From UBA7672 sp040398425 (GTDB taxonomy: Bacteria > Pseudomonadota > Alphaproteobacteria > Caulobacterales > Hyphomonadaceae): a DNA stretch of 64,000 bases. How positions within the stretch are numbered: position 1 is the stretch's first letter; every line of letters begins with the position of its first letter. A model generated the notes under the pieces. It made no database searches. It was not told the DNA's origin and worked only from the letters and a program-made list of their open reading frames with translations. Of this stretch, positions 8,745 through 17,925 are shown piece after piece. The translations under genes were made by a program, and so were the position numbers. The stretch covers positions 1 to 64,000 of the forward strand of contig JBBATZ010000005.1 in assembly GCA_040398425.1 (NCBI GenBank), written 5' to 3'.

Positions 8745-9032
8745 ATGGCCGACCAGTTCGACGAAGGTTTCTACAAGCGGGCTGACGCTCACATCTTCCT
8801 GTCCAACGATCAAAAGCAGCACGCCGCGCCAGATATGGTGAATGCGTCCATGCTGTTTGCCTCCGCGAGGTTTTGCGCGTTCCTGGCAGCGGGTGGGTTT
8901 GGCTCGGGGACGGCCATGTCGGCGGGCAAACAGGAAATCTCAGACTACTTCGTTGAGGGCTTCCGCCAGATGCTGAACGGGCATCTTGAGGACTACGCCC
9001 GGAATTTCGACGCCTACATGAAACCGGCCTAA
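8745..9032 (+). CDS. Small DUF3144-like protein, first copy
   Basis: 95 aa starting MADQFDEGFYKRADAHIFLS after AAGGAGA. It has no signal peptide or membrane helix. The pattern RADAHI..SN, SMLFASARFCAFLA and EISDYFVEGFRQML.GHLEDY matches my recollection of the small alpha-helical DUF3144 family. A clear paralogue lies 123 bp downstream (9156-9455). Function unknown; a cytoplasmic all-helical protein is the most that can be said. Confidence 0.8.
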   Translation: MADQFDEGFYKRADAHIFLSNDQKQHAAPDMVNASMLFASARFCAFLAAGGFGSGTAMSAGKQEISDYFVEGFRQMLNGHLEDYARNFDAYMKPA

Positions 9033-9155
9033 ATCGTAGATGCGGCTGCGTAGGACACAAGGAAGGCCGGCAAGTCGGATCATGACGCTGGTCTTGCGGA
9101 CCGGGTTGGGCGAAAGTTCGTCGCAATACCCGATTTGCAGTGTTCAGGAGTTCTC

Positions 9156-9455
9156 ATGGCCGACCCGTTCGACGACGCATTTCATGACCGCGTAGCCGCC
9201 CATATCCATATGTCCAACGCCCAGAAGAAGGCGCCGGGCGTGTCGGCCAATGAGGTGAATCACTCAATGCTGTTCGCGTCGGCTCGGTTCGCCGCCTGGC
9301 TGTCGGCAACGAACTACACATCTGGCGAGGCGATGGCTGCGCAAAAGAAGGAAATCGCGGATTTTTTCACCAAGGGTTTCCGCGAGATGCTGGAAGGCAA
9401 CATCGACGACCACATCGAGAATTTCGACCGGTTCATGAAGACGGAAGCGCCCTGA
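9156..9455 (+). CDS. Small DUF3144-like protein, second copy
   Basis: 99 aa starting MADPFDDAFHDRVAAHIHMS after CAGGAG. It shares MADxFDxxFxxRxxAHIxxSN, SMLFASARFxAxL, a GxAMxAxKxEIxDxF block and FREML.G.xxDxxxNFDxxMK with the gene at 8745-9032, so the two arose by tandem duplication. The intervening sequence is not conserved. Role unknown. Confidence 0.8.
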   Translation: MADPFDDAFHDRVAAHIHMSNAQKKAPGVSANEVNHSMLFASARFAAWLSATNYTSGEAMAAQKKEIADFFTKGFREMLEGNIDDHIENFDRFMKTEAP

Positions 9456-9516
9456 TCCGGGGCGCACGTCCCGACAGGTAACAACCCTGACAAGACACGA
9501 CAAAGGTAGGAACGAC

Positions 9517-10395
9517 ATGGCGGGACGTCTGGCTGGCAAAGTGGCGGTGGTAACGGGTGCCGCGAGCGGCATTGGCCGCGCGACCGTGGACCTGTTCATC
9601 GCTGAGGGCGCGAAGGTGATCGCGGCGGACTTGCAGGAAGACAAGGGCGCGCTGATCGAACATGAGCACAAGGACGCCGTACGGTTCGTGCGCTGCGACG
9701 TCATGCAGGAAGCAGAGATCGCGGCGGCAGTGAACGCCGCCAAGAGCGAGTTCGGCAAGCTCGATATCCTGTTCAACAATGCCGGTACGGGCGGCTCGCG
9801 CGAGATGGCGGACGGCGTGACGGCCGAAGGATTCGACGCCGTCATGCATCTTCACGTCCGCGCAGCGTTGTTTGGAATGAAGTACGCCGTCCCGATCATG
9901 CGCGAGCAGAGCGGCGGATCGATCATCTCCACGGCGTCGATTGCGGGGCTGCGTACCGGATATGGCCCGCTGCTCTACTCGATCGCCAAGGCGGCGGTCG
10001 TGCACATGACGCATGCGGCTGCGGCACAGCTGAGCCCCGAGAACATCCGCGTTAACTGCATCTGCCCGGGAATGATCGCGACCAACATCTTCGCAGCTTC
10101 GTTCGGCATTCCGCGTCAGTTGGCCGAAACGCGCATCGAGGCGTTGGTGGAGGCGAACAAGCACACCCAGCCGATCCCGCGCGGTGGCCGTGGATCTGAC
10201 ATTGCAGAAGCCGTGCTCTATCTTGGGTCGGATGGGTCGAGCTTTGTTACGGGTCACGCCCTCGTGGTCGATGGGGGAATCACGCTTGGGCCGAACGATG
10301 CAACGCGGATGGCCACATTCGCACCGGTGTTCGGAGCGCTTGGCATAGACGCGGAAACTATCGCTGCGATCTTTGCGCCGCCGAAGCCGGTCTGA
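9517..10395 (+). CDS. SDR-family NAD(P)-dependent oxidoreductase
   Basis: 292 aa. Classical short-chain dehydrogenase: cofactor motif VTGAASGIGRAT near residue 13, NNAGTGG near residue 88, catalytic Ser (STASIAGL) and YSIAK near residue 150, and the C-terminal VTGHALVVDGGITLG. The ATG follows AGGTAGGA. An Asp/Glu-poor acidic position after strand 2 does not settle NAD versus NADP use. It stands alone between the DUF3144-like pair and a TerB-like gene, so the substrate (an alcohol or ketone) is not indicated by context. Confidence 0.92.
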   Translation: MAGRLAGKVAVVTGAASGIGRATVDLFIAEGAKVIAADLQEDKGALIEHEHKDAVRFVRCDVMQEAEIAAAVNAAKSEFGKLDILFNNAGTGGSREMADGVTAEGFDAVMHLHVRAALFGMKYAVPIMREQSGGSIISTASIAGLRTGYGPLLYSIAKAAVVHMTHAAAAQLSPENIRVNCICPGMIATNIFAASFGIPRQLAETRIEALVEANKHTQPIPRGGRGSDIAEAVLYLGSDGSSFVTGHALVVDGGITLGPNDATRMATFAPVFGALGIDAETIAAIFAPPKPV

Positions 10396-10462
10396 TACAT
10401 CGCCACGAAATTGCCCGTTGCGGGCGCGTTGTCTGGGCCAGTGAAAGGGCCACATAGCTCCC

Positions 10463-10918
10463 ATGGTCCCAGGATTTCTGCGCCGTCTCATGTTGTCGAC
10501 CGGGCATGCCGAGTTGCAGCCCGAGGATGGGCGGCTCGCGATTGCCTCCGTGCTGGTGATGGCGGCGCGCGCGGATGGCAAATACGAGGCTTCTGAAGAG
10601 GCCACGATCGATCGCGTGCTGATGAGGCGGTTCAAGCTGACCGCGGATCAGGCGCGAAGCCTCCGCGGATCAGGCGAAGTGGCGGAAGCGGAAGCTGTCG
10701 ATATCTACCAGTTCACCAAGGCCATCAAGGGGGCGATACCCTACGACGATCGTCTGGCGGTGGTTGAGGAGCTGTGGGGCGTGATCCTGTCGGATGGCGA
10801 GCGTGACCCGTTCGAGGACACGCTGATGCGCCAGATCGTCGACCGGCTGGGATTGTCGCCGATGGATAGCGCCCTCGCCCGGCAGAAGGTGCAGGGCGGG
10901 GGGAGTATCCAGGCTTAG
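10463..10918 (+). CDS. TerB-like (tellurite-resistance-fold) protein
   Basis: 151 aa. The pattern AIASVLVMAARADGKYEASE, then ERDPFEDTLMRQIVDRLGLS, matches the all-helical TerB-like fold with its paired acidic metal-binding loops (ARADGKYEASE and SDGERDPFE). There is no signal or membrane segment. No other ter genes are nearby, so it is the free-standing COG4103-type protein and tellurite resistance should not be assumed. The ribosome site is weak. Confidence 0.8.
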   Translation: MVPGFLRRLMLSTGHAELQPEDGRLAIASVLVMAARADGKYEASEEATIDRVLMRRFKLTADQARSLRGSGEVAEAEAVDIYQFTKAIKGAIPYDDRLAVVEELWGVILSDGERDPFEDTLMRQIVDRLGLSPMDSALARQKVQGGGSIQA

Positions 10919-10944
10919 GTGTCGGCGGCCTGCAACTACCGGGA

Positions 10945-11304
10945 TCAGGTCTGGGAACTCGGTTTGATGCACCTGTCGGGCCACGCGCCCGCCTGCACGA
11001 TTTGGCAGAGCTCGTCGATCGTTAGGTGATCCACGCAGACGACTTCCATGTCGATCTTCTGGAACAGCAGATCGTTCGCAAACCGCAAAAGGCCTGGCGG
11101 GCGCGTGTCCGCGCCGGGCGCCAAATCTCTGAGTTCGCGGTGGCCGATCCCGAAGCGCTTACCGACATCTTCGAGAAAGTCGCCGAAGTTATCAGGATCG
11201 CTTTCACCGAAAATGACAGCGATGTCCGTTTCCAGGGAGAGCACGGCCGTTGGTGACTCAAAGTAGTTGCGGACGAAATCAGTGATCTCGTCCGCCAAGC
11301 TCAT
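10945..11304 (-). CDS. DUF1493-like acyl-carrier-fold protein
   Basis: 119 aa. The N-terminus (EITDFVRNYFES, then LSLETDIAVIFGESDPDNFG, then FLEDVGKRFGI) resembles the acyl-carrier-like fold of DUF1493 proteins, but without a Ser in the usual phosphopantetheine position, so it is probably not a carrier. It starts 2 bp after the stop of the S9 peptidase lipoprotein gene and lacks a clear ribosome site, suggesting translational coupling. Function unknown. Confidence 0.65.
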   Translation of the reverse strand: MSLADEITDFVRNYFESPTAVLSLETDIAVIFGESDPDNFGDFLEDVGKRFGIGHRELRDLAPGADTRPPGLLRFANDLLFQKIDMEVVCVDHLTIDELCQIVQAGAWPDRCIKPSSQT

Positions 11305-11306
11305 AG

Positions 11307-13298
11307 CTACTGCGCCGGTGGTGCTGTGGGTGCAGCCGGAGCCGCAGGTGCTGCTGGTGAAGCGTAGGCGCCTTCAGGCGGTTTGGCGCCTTTCAGGTAC
11401 TGGTCGAGGAAGGCAACGAAGGCGTTGGACGCCGTGATGCGGTTTTCCTTGCGCAGGAAGCCGTGGCCTTCGTCGGGGAAGATGATGTATTCGACCGGCA
11501 CGCTGTTCTTCTTCACGCCGGCCACGAGTTCGTCGCTTTCGACTTGAAGGACGCGCGGATCGTTCTTGCCCTGGATGACGAGCAGCGGTTTCGTGATCTT
11601 GTCGGTGTGGAACAGCGGCGAGATGCGCTGGTGGCGTTCCTCGTCAGTCGCGGGGTCGCCCATCTCATCATAGAGCGAGTCTTTCTGCGCGCCCCACCAG
11701 GCGGGGATCGATTTCAGCGTGCGGACCCAGTTGGTGACGCCGAAGATGTCGATGCCGGCGGCGAATTCTTCTGGGCGGAAGGCGAGCGCTGCGGCGACCA
11801 TGTAGCCGCCATAGGAGCCACCCATGATCGCGATCTTGTCTTTCTGAACGTAGTCGAGCGTCTGCAGGTATTTCTTGCCGTAGACGACGTCGTCGAGATC
11901 GACCTCGCCATGCTTCTTGTCGTCCAGGTGGTAAAAAGTTTTCCCGTAGCCTGACGAGCCGCGATTGTTGACGCGCAGCACGGCGTAACCGTGATTGACC
12001 AAGTGCTGGTACATCGCGGTGTAGCCCTTGCGGTTCTGTCCGCCCGGTCCGCCATGGACGTCGACGACTGCAGGTACGGGCGTTGTCGCGCTCGCGCCCT
12101 TCGGCTTGAACAGGATGGCGGGAATGTCGAGACCGTCGAAGCTCTTGTAGCGCACGACCTCGCCGTCAACGAGCTGTGTCTCGTCGATGGCGGGGTTGAG
12201 GTTGGTGGTCAGGCGCGTTGCTGCGCCGGTGGCGAGGTCGGCCACGAACACATCGGCGGGCGATGTGTCGGACGCGACAGTGAACGCAATCTTTGTCTCG
12301 TCGCGATTGAAGCGCACGCCGCCAATGTCGCCAGCGGGAACGCCCGTGATGACGACGTCCTTGTTGGCCGTCTGGTCGACTATCGTCAGCTTTGTTGAGG
12401 CGTCCTGATTGATCGCCGTGATGCGGTAGCGACCTGAAGCGGAGTAGGTCACGTACTGCGCGTCCCAGTCGGCCTTCACGAGTTCGGCCTTTTTGCCGGT
12501 AGCTAGATCATGGGTCCAGGCTTGCGTGAACTCGCCGAACTCGTCGGTCGCGTAGACCAGCTGTTTCGAGTCAGGCGTGAATTCGTAGACGCCGAACGCG
12601 ATCGTCTTGTCGTTTGGCGTGATCAGGACCGGGGTCTGTTTGGCGGGCTTGCTGAGATCCGCGAGATAGACATCGCTGTCGGCGGCTGTGGTTTCCTTGC
12701 CGAGCGCGAGCCATTTGCCATCGGGTGAGACTGCGGCAGGGAAGAAGCCGGAGTTCTGGAAGACGAGTTTGCGTGCGAAAGTTGCCGCGTCGTAGGCATA
12801 GACGTCGAACATCTGCGGATCGCGCTCGTTCGAAGTCAGCCAGAACGTCTTGCCGTCGCTGCTCCAGCCGAGAAAGTCTGCCTTGTGCTTGTCGCCGGGC
12901 GTCAGGTCCTTTAGCGCGCCATCGGCTTCGCGGACGTAGACATGGGTCAACTCGTCGCCGCCGCCGTCGGTGGAGACAAGAATGCGATCGTCGGTCGGAA
13001 AATAGCTGATCGCGAATACTGCGGTTGTGGTCGACTGCGAGAGCGGTGTTGCGTCACCGCCAGCGACGGGGAGAGCGGCGGCGTTGAATACGCCGGACTT
13101 GTCGGTTGCCAGCAGCAAGTTCTTGCCATCGGCCGAGAAGGCGTAGGGCGAAGGAAAGGCCATCGACACGGAGGTGGTGTCGAAGAATGCCTTCGCATCA
13201 TACGTTTTGAGCTCCGGCGCCTTGGCGACTTCTGTCGCCGGCTGGCAGGCAACGAGGCCAATGGCCGCCACCGACCCGAGTACGACATGTTTCAACAT
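11307..13298 (-). CDS. S9-family prolyl oligopeptidase, lipoprotein
   Basis: 663 aa. The start at 13298 is preceded by GGAGGG, and MLKHVVLGSVAAIGLVAC is a lipoprotein signal. Residues about 40-400 form a WD40/beta-propeller-like domain (repeated SPDGKWLALGK, FTPDSKQLVYATDE). The C-terminal alpha/beta-hydrolase domain carries the nucleophile in GGSYGGYM (Ser495), the Asp in QGKNDPRV and the His in DEGHGF. The family cleaves short peptides, often dipeptides after Pro. An anchored envelope location suggests peptide scavenging together with the M20 peptidase at 1218-2648. Confidence 0.94.
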   Translation of the reverse strand: MLKHVVLGSVAAIGLVACQPATEVAKAPELKTYDAKAFFDTTSVSMAFPSPYAFSADGKNLLLATDKSGVFNAAALPVAGGDATPLSQSTTTAVFAISYFPTDDRILVSTDGGGDELTHVYVREADGALKDLTPGDKHKADFLGWSSDGKTFWLTSNERDPQMFDVYAYDAATFARKLVFQNSGFFPAAVSPDGKWLALGKETTAADSDVYLADLSKPAKQTPVLITPNDKTIAFGVYEFTPDSKQLVYATDEFGEFTQAWTHDLATGKKAELVKADWDAQYVTYSASGRYRITAINQDASTKLTIVDQTANKDVVITGVPAGDIGGVRFNRDETKIAFTVASDTSPADVFVADLATGAATRLTTNLNPAIDETQLVDGEVVRYKSFDGLDIPAILFKPKGASATTPVPAVVDVHGGPGGQNRKGYTAMYQHLVNHGYAVLRVNNRGSSGYGKTFYHLDDKKHGEVDLDDVVYGKKYLQTLDYVQKDKIAIMGGSYGGYMVAAALAFRPEEFAAGIDIFGVTNWVRTLKSIPAWWGAQKDSLYDEMGDPATDEERHQRISPLFHTDKITKPLLVIQGKNDPRVLQVESDELVAGVKKNSVPVEYIIFPDEGHGFLRKENRITASNAFVAFLDQYLKGAKPPEGAYASPAAPAAPAAPTAPPAQ

Positions 13299-13358
13299 AG
13301 TGCCCTCCACGAAGTGGGCGCATGATGGGGAACCCTCAATTCAGTGGCAAGCGAAACC

Positions 13359-14564
13359 CTAGTCCCCGCTGGCGTTGGCGGGTGTATTCGCGGCTTCGGT
13401 GATCTCGTTGAGGCGGAACCAGTCGGTCTTCGGCAGGCCCAGCTGGTAGTCGAGCCAGTTGGGGACGATCTTGGATGCGCGCGAGCCGCGGGTGTTCGAG
13501 AGCACGACGATGCCCGCGTCCTGATCGGGCAGCCAGGCGATCTGCGCGATATAGCCCTCGACGCTGCCGGAGTGGGTGAACAGCGTGTTGCCGGCATATT
13601 TGTACATGCGCCAGCCGAGCCCGTACGCGGTTTCCGTCACGGGCGTCTTCAGCGAGCGCTGACGCGCCGTTTCCGGGGGTGTTGAAATGCGCTTGCGGTG
13701 CGCCTCATCGAGCACGGCTTTTGGCAGCACGTCAGGCCGGTAGCCCATCTGGGCGATAAGCCATTTCGAGAGGTCGGTGATGCTGGCGTTGACGCCGCCC
13801 GCAGCCGGCACCTTGTAGTAGTAGTCCGTTACCGGAACCGGGACCCAGCCATCGCCAAAGCGCTTGTGCGGACGCGCCCAGTTGCTGCTGGCGAGCAGGT
13901 CGTTCTGGCCGACCGACGCCGTGCGCATATCGAGCGGGCCAAGAATACGTTCGCGCAGTTCGGTGGGATAAGAGTTGCCTGTCGCCTTCTCGATCAGCGC
14001 CGTGATCATGTTGAAGGCGACGTTCTGGTAGGTGAAGCATTCGCCCGGCGAGCAGGTCTGTTTCACGCTGCCATAGGCGGTGAGTATCTGTGTCGGCGGC
14101 GTGCCGCACTCCAGCAGGTTGTCGTACGCGTAGGGTGGCAGGCCGGTGCGATGCGACAACACATCCTCGAACGTCACACGGGAAGCGTCGGCCGGGCGCT
14201 TGAGCTTGAATTCGGGCACCAGCGTCGTGACGCGTGTCTGCAGATTGAGCTTGCCTTCCGACTGTTCCAGCACGGCAAGCGTGGAGGCGAAGCCTTTGGA
14301 GAGCGATGCGATGCGGAAAACGGTGTCGGGCGTGACCTTCTCGTTACGGCCCGCCTCGCGCACGCCATAGGTGCGCATCAGGACGATCTTGCCCTGCTTC
14401 ACGACGGCAACGGCGAGCCCGACAAAATCCGGCGCCGTCGACGCATTGTCCAGGTCAGTGGCGAAGTTGCGAAGGGCCTGCGCCTCCTTTGTGAGCTGTG
14501 CCGAGGCGTTCGCCGGCGCTAGCAAGGCAACAGCAAACGAAAGAGCAAGAGCGAGGCGTCTCAA
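13359..14564 (-). CDS. Secreted serine hydrolase, class C beta-lactamase/PBP4*-like
   Basis: 401 aa. The start is a TTG, supported by GGGGGA 7 bases upstream, and gives the signal peptide MRRLALALSFAVALLAPANA with cleavage near ASAQ. The three class C motifs are present: S87-L-S-K90, Y179-Q-N181 and H331-S-G333 in place of KTG. The HSG variant is usual in esterase or D-peptidase members rather than true beta-lactamases, so resistance should not be assumed. Probably periplasmic, acting on esters or D-amino-acid peptides. Upstream of the S9 peptidase on the same strand. Confidence 0.9.
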   Translation of the reverse strand: MRRLALALSFAVALLAPANASAQLTKEAQALRNFATDLDNASTAPDFVGLAVAVVKQGKIVLMRTYGVREAGRNEKVTPDTVFRIASLSKGFASTLAVLEQSEGKLNLQTRVTTLVPEFKLKRPADASRVTFEDVLSHRTGLPPYAYDNLLECGTPPTQILTAYGSVKQTCSPGECFTYQNVAFNMITALIEKATGNSYPTELRERILGPLDMRTASVGQNDLLASSNWARPHKRFGDGWVPVPVTDYYYKVPAAGGVNASITDLSKWLIAQMGYRPDVLPKAVLDEAHRKRISTPPETARQRSLKTPVTETAYGLGWRMYKYAGNTLFTHSGSVEGYIAQIAWLPDQDAGIVVLSNTRGSRASKIVPNWLDYQLGLPKTDWFRLNEITEAANTPANASGD

Positions 14565-14702
14565 CGTGTATCCCCCGTGGCCGGGCTAGGTTGAACCGGA
14601 CTGAGAAGAGGAGAGTCCGATACCCGATCCTTGTCCAGAGAAGTTAACCCCGAACTAGGCGGGATTTTGTTCGCTGGTTGTCGAGCTCGCGATGGGCAGC
14701 GG

Positions 14703-15281
14703 TCAGCGGTTGGCGCCGGGAACCCAGAGCACGTCGTCAGCGCCATTGGCGTTGGCGCGGCGGGCGGCGACGAAGAGGAAATCCGACAGGCGGTTGGCAT
14801 AGGCGAGGGCGGGCGGCGACACGGTTTCACCGGGCGTGGCGGCCAGCTGAGCAATAAGGCGTTCGGCGCGGCGGCAGATGGTGCGCGGCAGATGAAGGTG
14901 CGCGGCGAGATCGGAGCCGCCGGGGAGGATGAAGCTGTTCAGCGGCGGGATAGCCGCGTTCATCTGGTCGATTTCGCTCTCCAGGCGCGTAACCTGGCCT
15001 TCGGCAACACGAAGGGGCGTCCAACCAAGGGGCTTATCGCGCTCCGGGGTGGCAAGATCAGCCCCTAGATCGAAGAGGTCGTTCTGGATCCGGGCCAGCA
15101 TGGCGTCGAGTTCGGGATCGCCGCCGGCATGCAGGCGGGCAATGCCAAGCGCGGCATTCGTTTCATCCACGGCGCCATAGCTTTCGACGCGCAGGTTCCA
15201 CTTTTCAACGCGTTCGCCGGTGGCGAGGCCTGTTGTGCCGTCGTCACCGGTGCGGGTGTAGATCTTGTTCAGGATAACCAT
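14703..15281 (-). CDS. Cob(I)alamin adenosyltransferase, PduO/MMAB type
   Basis: 192 aa beginning MVILNKIYTRTGDDGTTGLA, the diagnostic ATP-binding motif. Further marks are YGAVDETNAALG, FILPGGSDLAAHLHLPRTIC and ANRLSDFLFVAARRAN. It transfers adenosyl from ATP to cob(I)alamin to make coenzyme B12. It is the third gene of a minus-strand cluster with the twin-transmembrane protein (15991-16197) and a hypothetical gene. In related genomes this gene normally lies next to etfBA. Confidence 0.96.
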   Translation of the reverse strand: MVILNKIYTRTGDDGTTGLATGERVEKWNLRVESYGAVDETNAALGIARLHAGGDPELDAMLARIQNDLFDLGADLATPERDKPLGWTPLRVAEGQVTRLESEIDQMNAAIPPLNSFILPGGSDLAAHLHLPRTICRRAERLIAQLAATPGETVSPPALAYANRLSDFLFVAARRANANGADDVLWVPGANR

Positions 15282-15337
15282 GGAGCGGAACCTTCCATCG
15301 GGCCGAGGCTGCGGTCAATGGACGGAGGTTCCAGCGC

Positions 15338-15739
15338 TCAGGCGTAGGCTTCGTGATGGCCCGAAAGGGGTCGGCTCAGCAGGTCCAGCGACGGGCGCGG
15401 GGCAAGCCGGAACGGGATGCGGCGGCGGTCGGCATTTTCGGCGTGACCAGTCGAGAAGCGCCAGCCACGAACAACGGGCGCCCCCGCCAGAAGGGTGTGG
15501 AAAGCGCTTTCCTGTCCGGAAATCGTCATGTGGCAGACGCCGTCGAGCGACAGGACAAGGTCCGCTTCCAGTGAGGCGTCGAAGCGACGGATGCGCTGGT
15601 TCAGGCGGTCGAGGGCCCATTCGGCGTCGGCTTCGCCACGAACAAGGGCTTCAAGCGCGTTGGACAGGCCCTGCGATTCGGCCTGAAACCATGACCAGAA
15701 GCGACGACGGTCAACGTCTGGATTCTTCCGCGCGAACAT
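15338..15739 (-). CDS. Hypothetical protein in the cobalamin adenosyltransferase cluster
   Basis: 133 aa from MFARKNPDVDRRRFWSWFQA; a GGAG lies about 8 bases upstream. It contains LVLSLDGVCHMTISGQESAF and a C-terminal IPFRLAPRPSLDLLSRPL; the N-terminal helix is amphipathic and there is no membrane segment. I do not recognise the family, although small proteins opening RRRFWxWF and mentioning LVLSxDG occur in Alphaproteobacteria. Position between the twin-transmembrane gene and the adenosyltransferase suggests cotranscription. Confidence 0.6.
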   Translation of the reverse strand: MFARKNPDVDRRRFWSWFQAESQGLSNALEALVRGEADAEWALDRLNQRIRRFDASLEADLVLSLDGVCHMTISGQESAFHTLLAGAPVVRGWRFSTGHAENADRRRIPFRLAPRPSLDLLSRPLSGHHEAYA

Positions 15740-15990
15740 TCCCGATCTCCACCACACCCAACCTGAGTCATTCTGTCAGAGACAGCTTCAGGTTCGGGTA
15801 ATACGCTCGAGCAAATTTGATGGATCCAATCCGAACGTGAGCTGAACGAAATCTGTTGCCCTTGCGCAACTTGGGGCGATGCGCGCTGCACTGCATCGTT
15901 CGGTTGCAACATCGCCGGCGCAGGCTTTTCGCAAGCGCGAACGACATTGTCCGTGTTCGGACAGGCCGATGCGCGCGTAACGCCGGCCGG

Positions 15991-16197
15991 TTAGCCCCTG
16001 AAAGCGCCGGCCAAAGCGCCCAGCGCCACCAGCAGGATGATGGCAATGAATTGCACCAGAACCCGCAGGCGCATCAGCTTGTTGGAGCGCGATCGTGCCT
16101 GACCGTCCGTACGGACGAGATTGGCCACGCCGAACGCAAGGACTACGAAAACCGCCCCGATCGCGACATAGACGCCAATGGCCAGATACTTTTCCAT
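15991..16197 (-). CDS. Twin-transmembrane (HIG1-domain-like) protein
   Basis: 68 aa with two membrane helices (about residues 5-27 and 45-66) separated by the conserved basic loop RTDGQARSRSNKLMRLRVLV. This is the hallmark of the small alphaproteobacterial twin-transmembrane family, related to the HIG1 hypoxia domain, typically located just upstream of a cobalamin adenosyltransferase gene as here. A role in respiratory complexes is by analogy to mitochondrial HIG1 proteins. Confidence 0.88.
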   Translation of the reverse strand: MEKYLAIGVYVAIGAVFVVLAFGVANLVRTDGQARSRSNKLMRLRVLVQFIAIILLVALGALAGAFRG

Positions 16198-16287
16198 ACC
16201 CGCCTTCTAGCGCCGATCAGGCAGGGACGCCAGAACTGCGGCTGCGGCGGATGGTGCTCGGAGAATTTTCGTTGGGATTGGGAGGGT

Positions 16288-17925
16288 TCAACCCTTGATC
16301 CGCGCCTCGACCAGATCGAGTTCGCGGACGAGTTTGCGGGCGACGTCGTCGTCAATGCTGCGGTCCCGCGCGAGGCTGTAGATCTTGTCGCGTTCGGCGC
16401 GGATGCCAGCAAGACGCATGCTGCGCTCGATCTCGTCGTTCAGCCGAACCCTGTCAGCGGCGGCGCCGGTCTGGGACCGCCCCTCGATCCGGATGCGATA
16501 GAGCGACATGATGCGGGCGGCTGCGTCGGCGTAGATTTCAGGATCGGTGCGTCCGGCGGCCAGTTCGTGCTGCCGCTTCTCGATCGCCCGCATGGCGCCT
16601 TCTGCTGCGGCATCGCGCGCCGCGCTTTCGGCTTCATCCGCGACCTGCTCGCTGGGAAGCTTCAGTCCTTTCAGCAGGAGGGGCAGGAACACGCTCGCGC
16701 CGATCAACGAACTGATGATCACGCTCGAAGCGAGCAGGATAGCGAGATCGCGGGCGGGGAAAGCCGTTCCGTCCGTCAGGGTGAGCGGCAGGATGAGTGC
16801 GCCCGCCAGCGTGATGGCGCCGCGCACGCCGGCGACGGAGATAACGGCCACCAGGCGAAGGCTCTGCGGCGGGCTGGGCTCGCCAGTGCGCCTGCGTCGC
16901 AGGATCGTCATGCGGAGGGACACCCAGACCCACACAAAGCGAAGCAGGCCGAGTGCTGACATGATGGCGATGGCGTAGACGCCGAGCCACCAGAGTTCTT
17001 CGTGGCCCGTGCTTCGCACCGTTTCGGAGGCGCTTGATATGACGTTCGGCAGTTGCTCACCGAGCAGGACGAAGATGATGCCGTTCAAGGCAAACTGGAT
17101 CGTATCCCACACGGCGCTTCTGCTAACGCGTGTTTCGGCCTGTGCTCCGCCAGAAATCTCTGCATAGCTCATGGTGACGCCGGCGGCGACGGCGGCGAGA
17201 ATGCCGGAGCAGTGAAAGCGTTCGGCAAGCATGTAAGCGGCGAACGGGATGATCAGGCTGATCAGTATCTGGGAGCCGCTTTCCTCGCCAAGCTTAAGCG
17301 ATAGCCAGCCCTTCAGCCGCGTGATCGTCCAAGTTACGCCAACGCCGATTGCGATGCCGCCCAGCGCAAGCTGCAGGAAAGTCAGCGAGGCATCGACGAC
17401 CGAGAACGAGCCGGTCAGAGTGGCGGCGATGGCAAACCGCAGGCAGACAAGGCCCGACGCATCGTTGAGGAGCGACTCGCCCTCCAGAATGTGCATGACC
17501 CGCTTCGGAATTGGCGTGCGAGCGGCAATCGCGGAGACTGCAATCGGATCGGTTGGCGACACCACGGCTGCTAGTGCGAAAGCTACGGCAAGCGGCACGG
17601 ACGGGATCAACCAGTGGATGAAGAAGCCGACCCCGACGACCGTAAAGATGACGAGACCGAAAGCGAGCTCAAGGATTGTCGTGCCGTCCTTGAAGAGGCC
17701 CTGCTTTGGAATGCGCCAGCCGTCGAGGAACAGGAGCGGCGGCAGGAAGAGCAGGAAGAAAAGTTCGGGGTCGAGGTTGGCCCGGAAATTTGTCGCCGAC
17801 GCAATCAACACGCCGAAGGCAATCTGTACGAGCGGCAAAGGCACGGGGATTGGTGAAATCCGGACCATGTAGCCGCTGGCGATCACGGCCAGCAGCATCA
17901 CAAGGACAACGCTGAACAATTCCAC
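16288..17925 (-). CDS. Na+/H+ antiporter, CPA1 family
   Basis: 545 aa. About twelve hydrophobic segments fill residues 1-400, including LFFLLFLPPLLFLDGWRIPK, AVVSPTDPIAVSAIAARTPI and GESLLNDASGLV with the paired acidic residues of the transport site, and GVRGAITLAGALILPL. A cytoplasmic, partly coiled-coil tail (AESAARDAAAEGAMRAIEKR) occupies the last 130 residues. It exchanges cytoplasmic Na+ or K+ for protons. The GTG start overlaps the previous stop by one base (TAGTG), so it is coupled to the DUF6438-like lipoprotein upstream. Confidence 0.94.
   Translation of the reverse strand: MELFSVVLVMLLAVIASGYMVRISPIPVPLPLVQIAFGVLIASATNFRANLDPELFFLLFLPPLLFLDGWRIPKQGLFKDGTTILELAFGLVIFTVVGVGFFIHWLIPSVPLAVAFALAAVVSPTDPIAVSAIAARTPIPKRVMHILEGESLLNDASGLVCLRFAIAATLTGSFSVVDASLTFLQLALGGIAIGVGVTWTITRLKGWLSLKLGEESGSQILISLIIPFAAYMLAERFHCSGILAAVAAGVTMSYAEISGGAQAETRVSRSAVWDTIQFALNGIIFVLLGEQLPNVISSASETVRSTGHEELWWLGVYAIAIMSALGLLRFVWVWVSLRMTILRRRRTGEPSPPQSLRLVAVISVAGVRGAITLAGALILPLTLTDGTAFPARDLAILLASSVIISSLIGASVFLPLLLKGLKLPSEQVADEAESAARDAAAEGAMRAIEKRQHELAAGRTDPEIYADAAARIMSLYRIRIEGRSQTGAAADRVRLNDEIERSMRLAGIRAERDKIYSLARDRSIDDDVARKLVRELDLVEARIKG

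Noticed and set aside
10463..10918. Part of a tellurite-resistance operon
   Set aside because: Only a TerB-like protein is present; no terC, terD, terZ or phage/stress cluster nearby.
13359..14564. Beta-lactamase conferring antibiotic resistance
   Set aside because: The third motif is HSG rather than KTG, pointing to an esterase or peptidase of the same fold.
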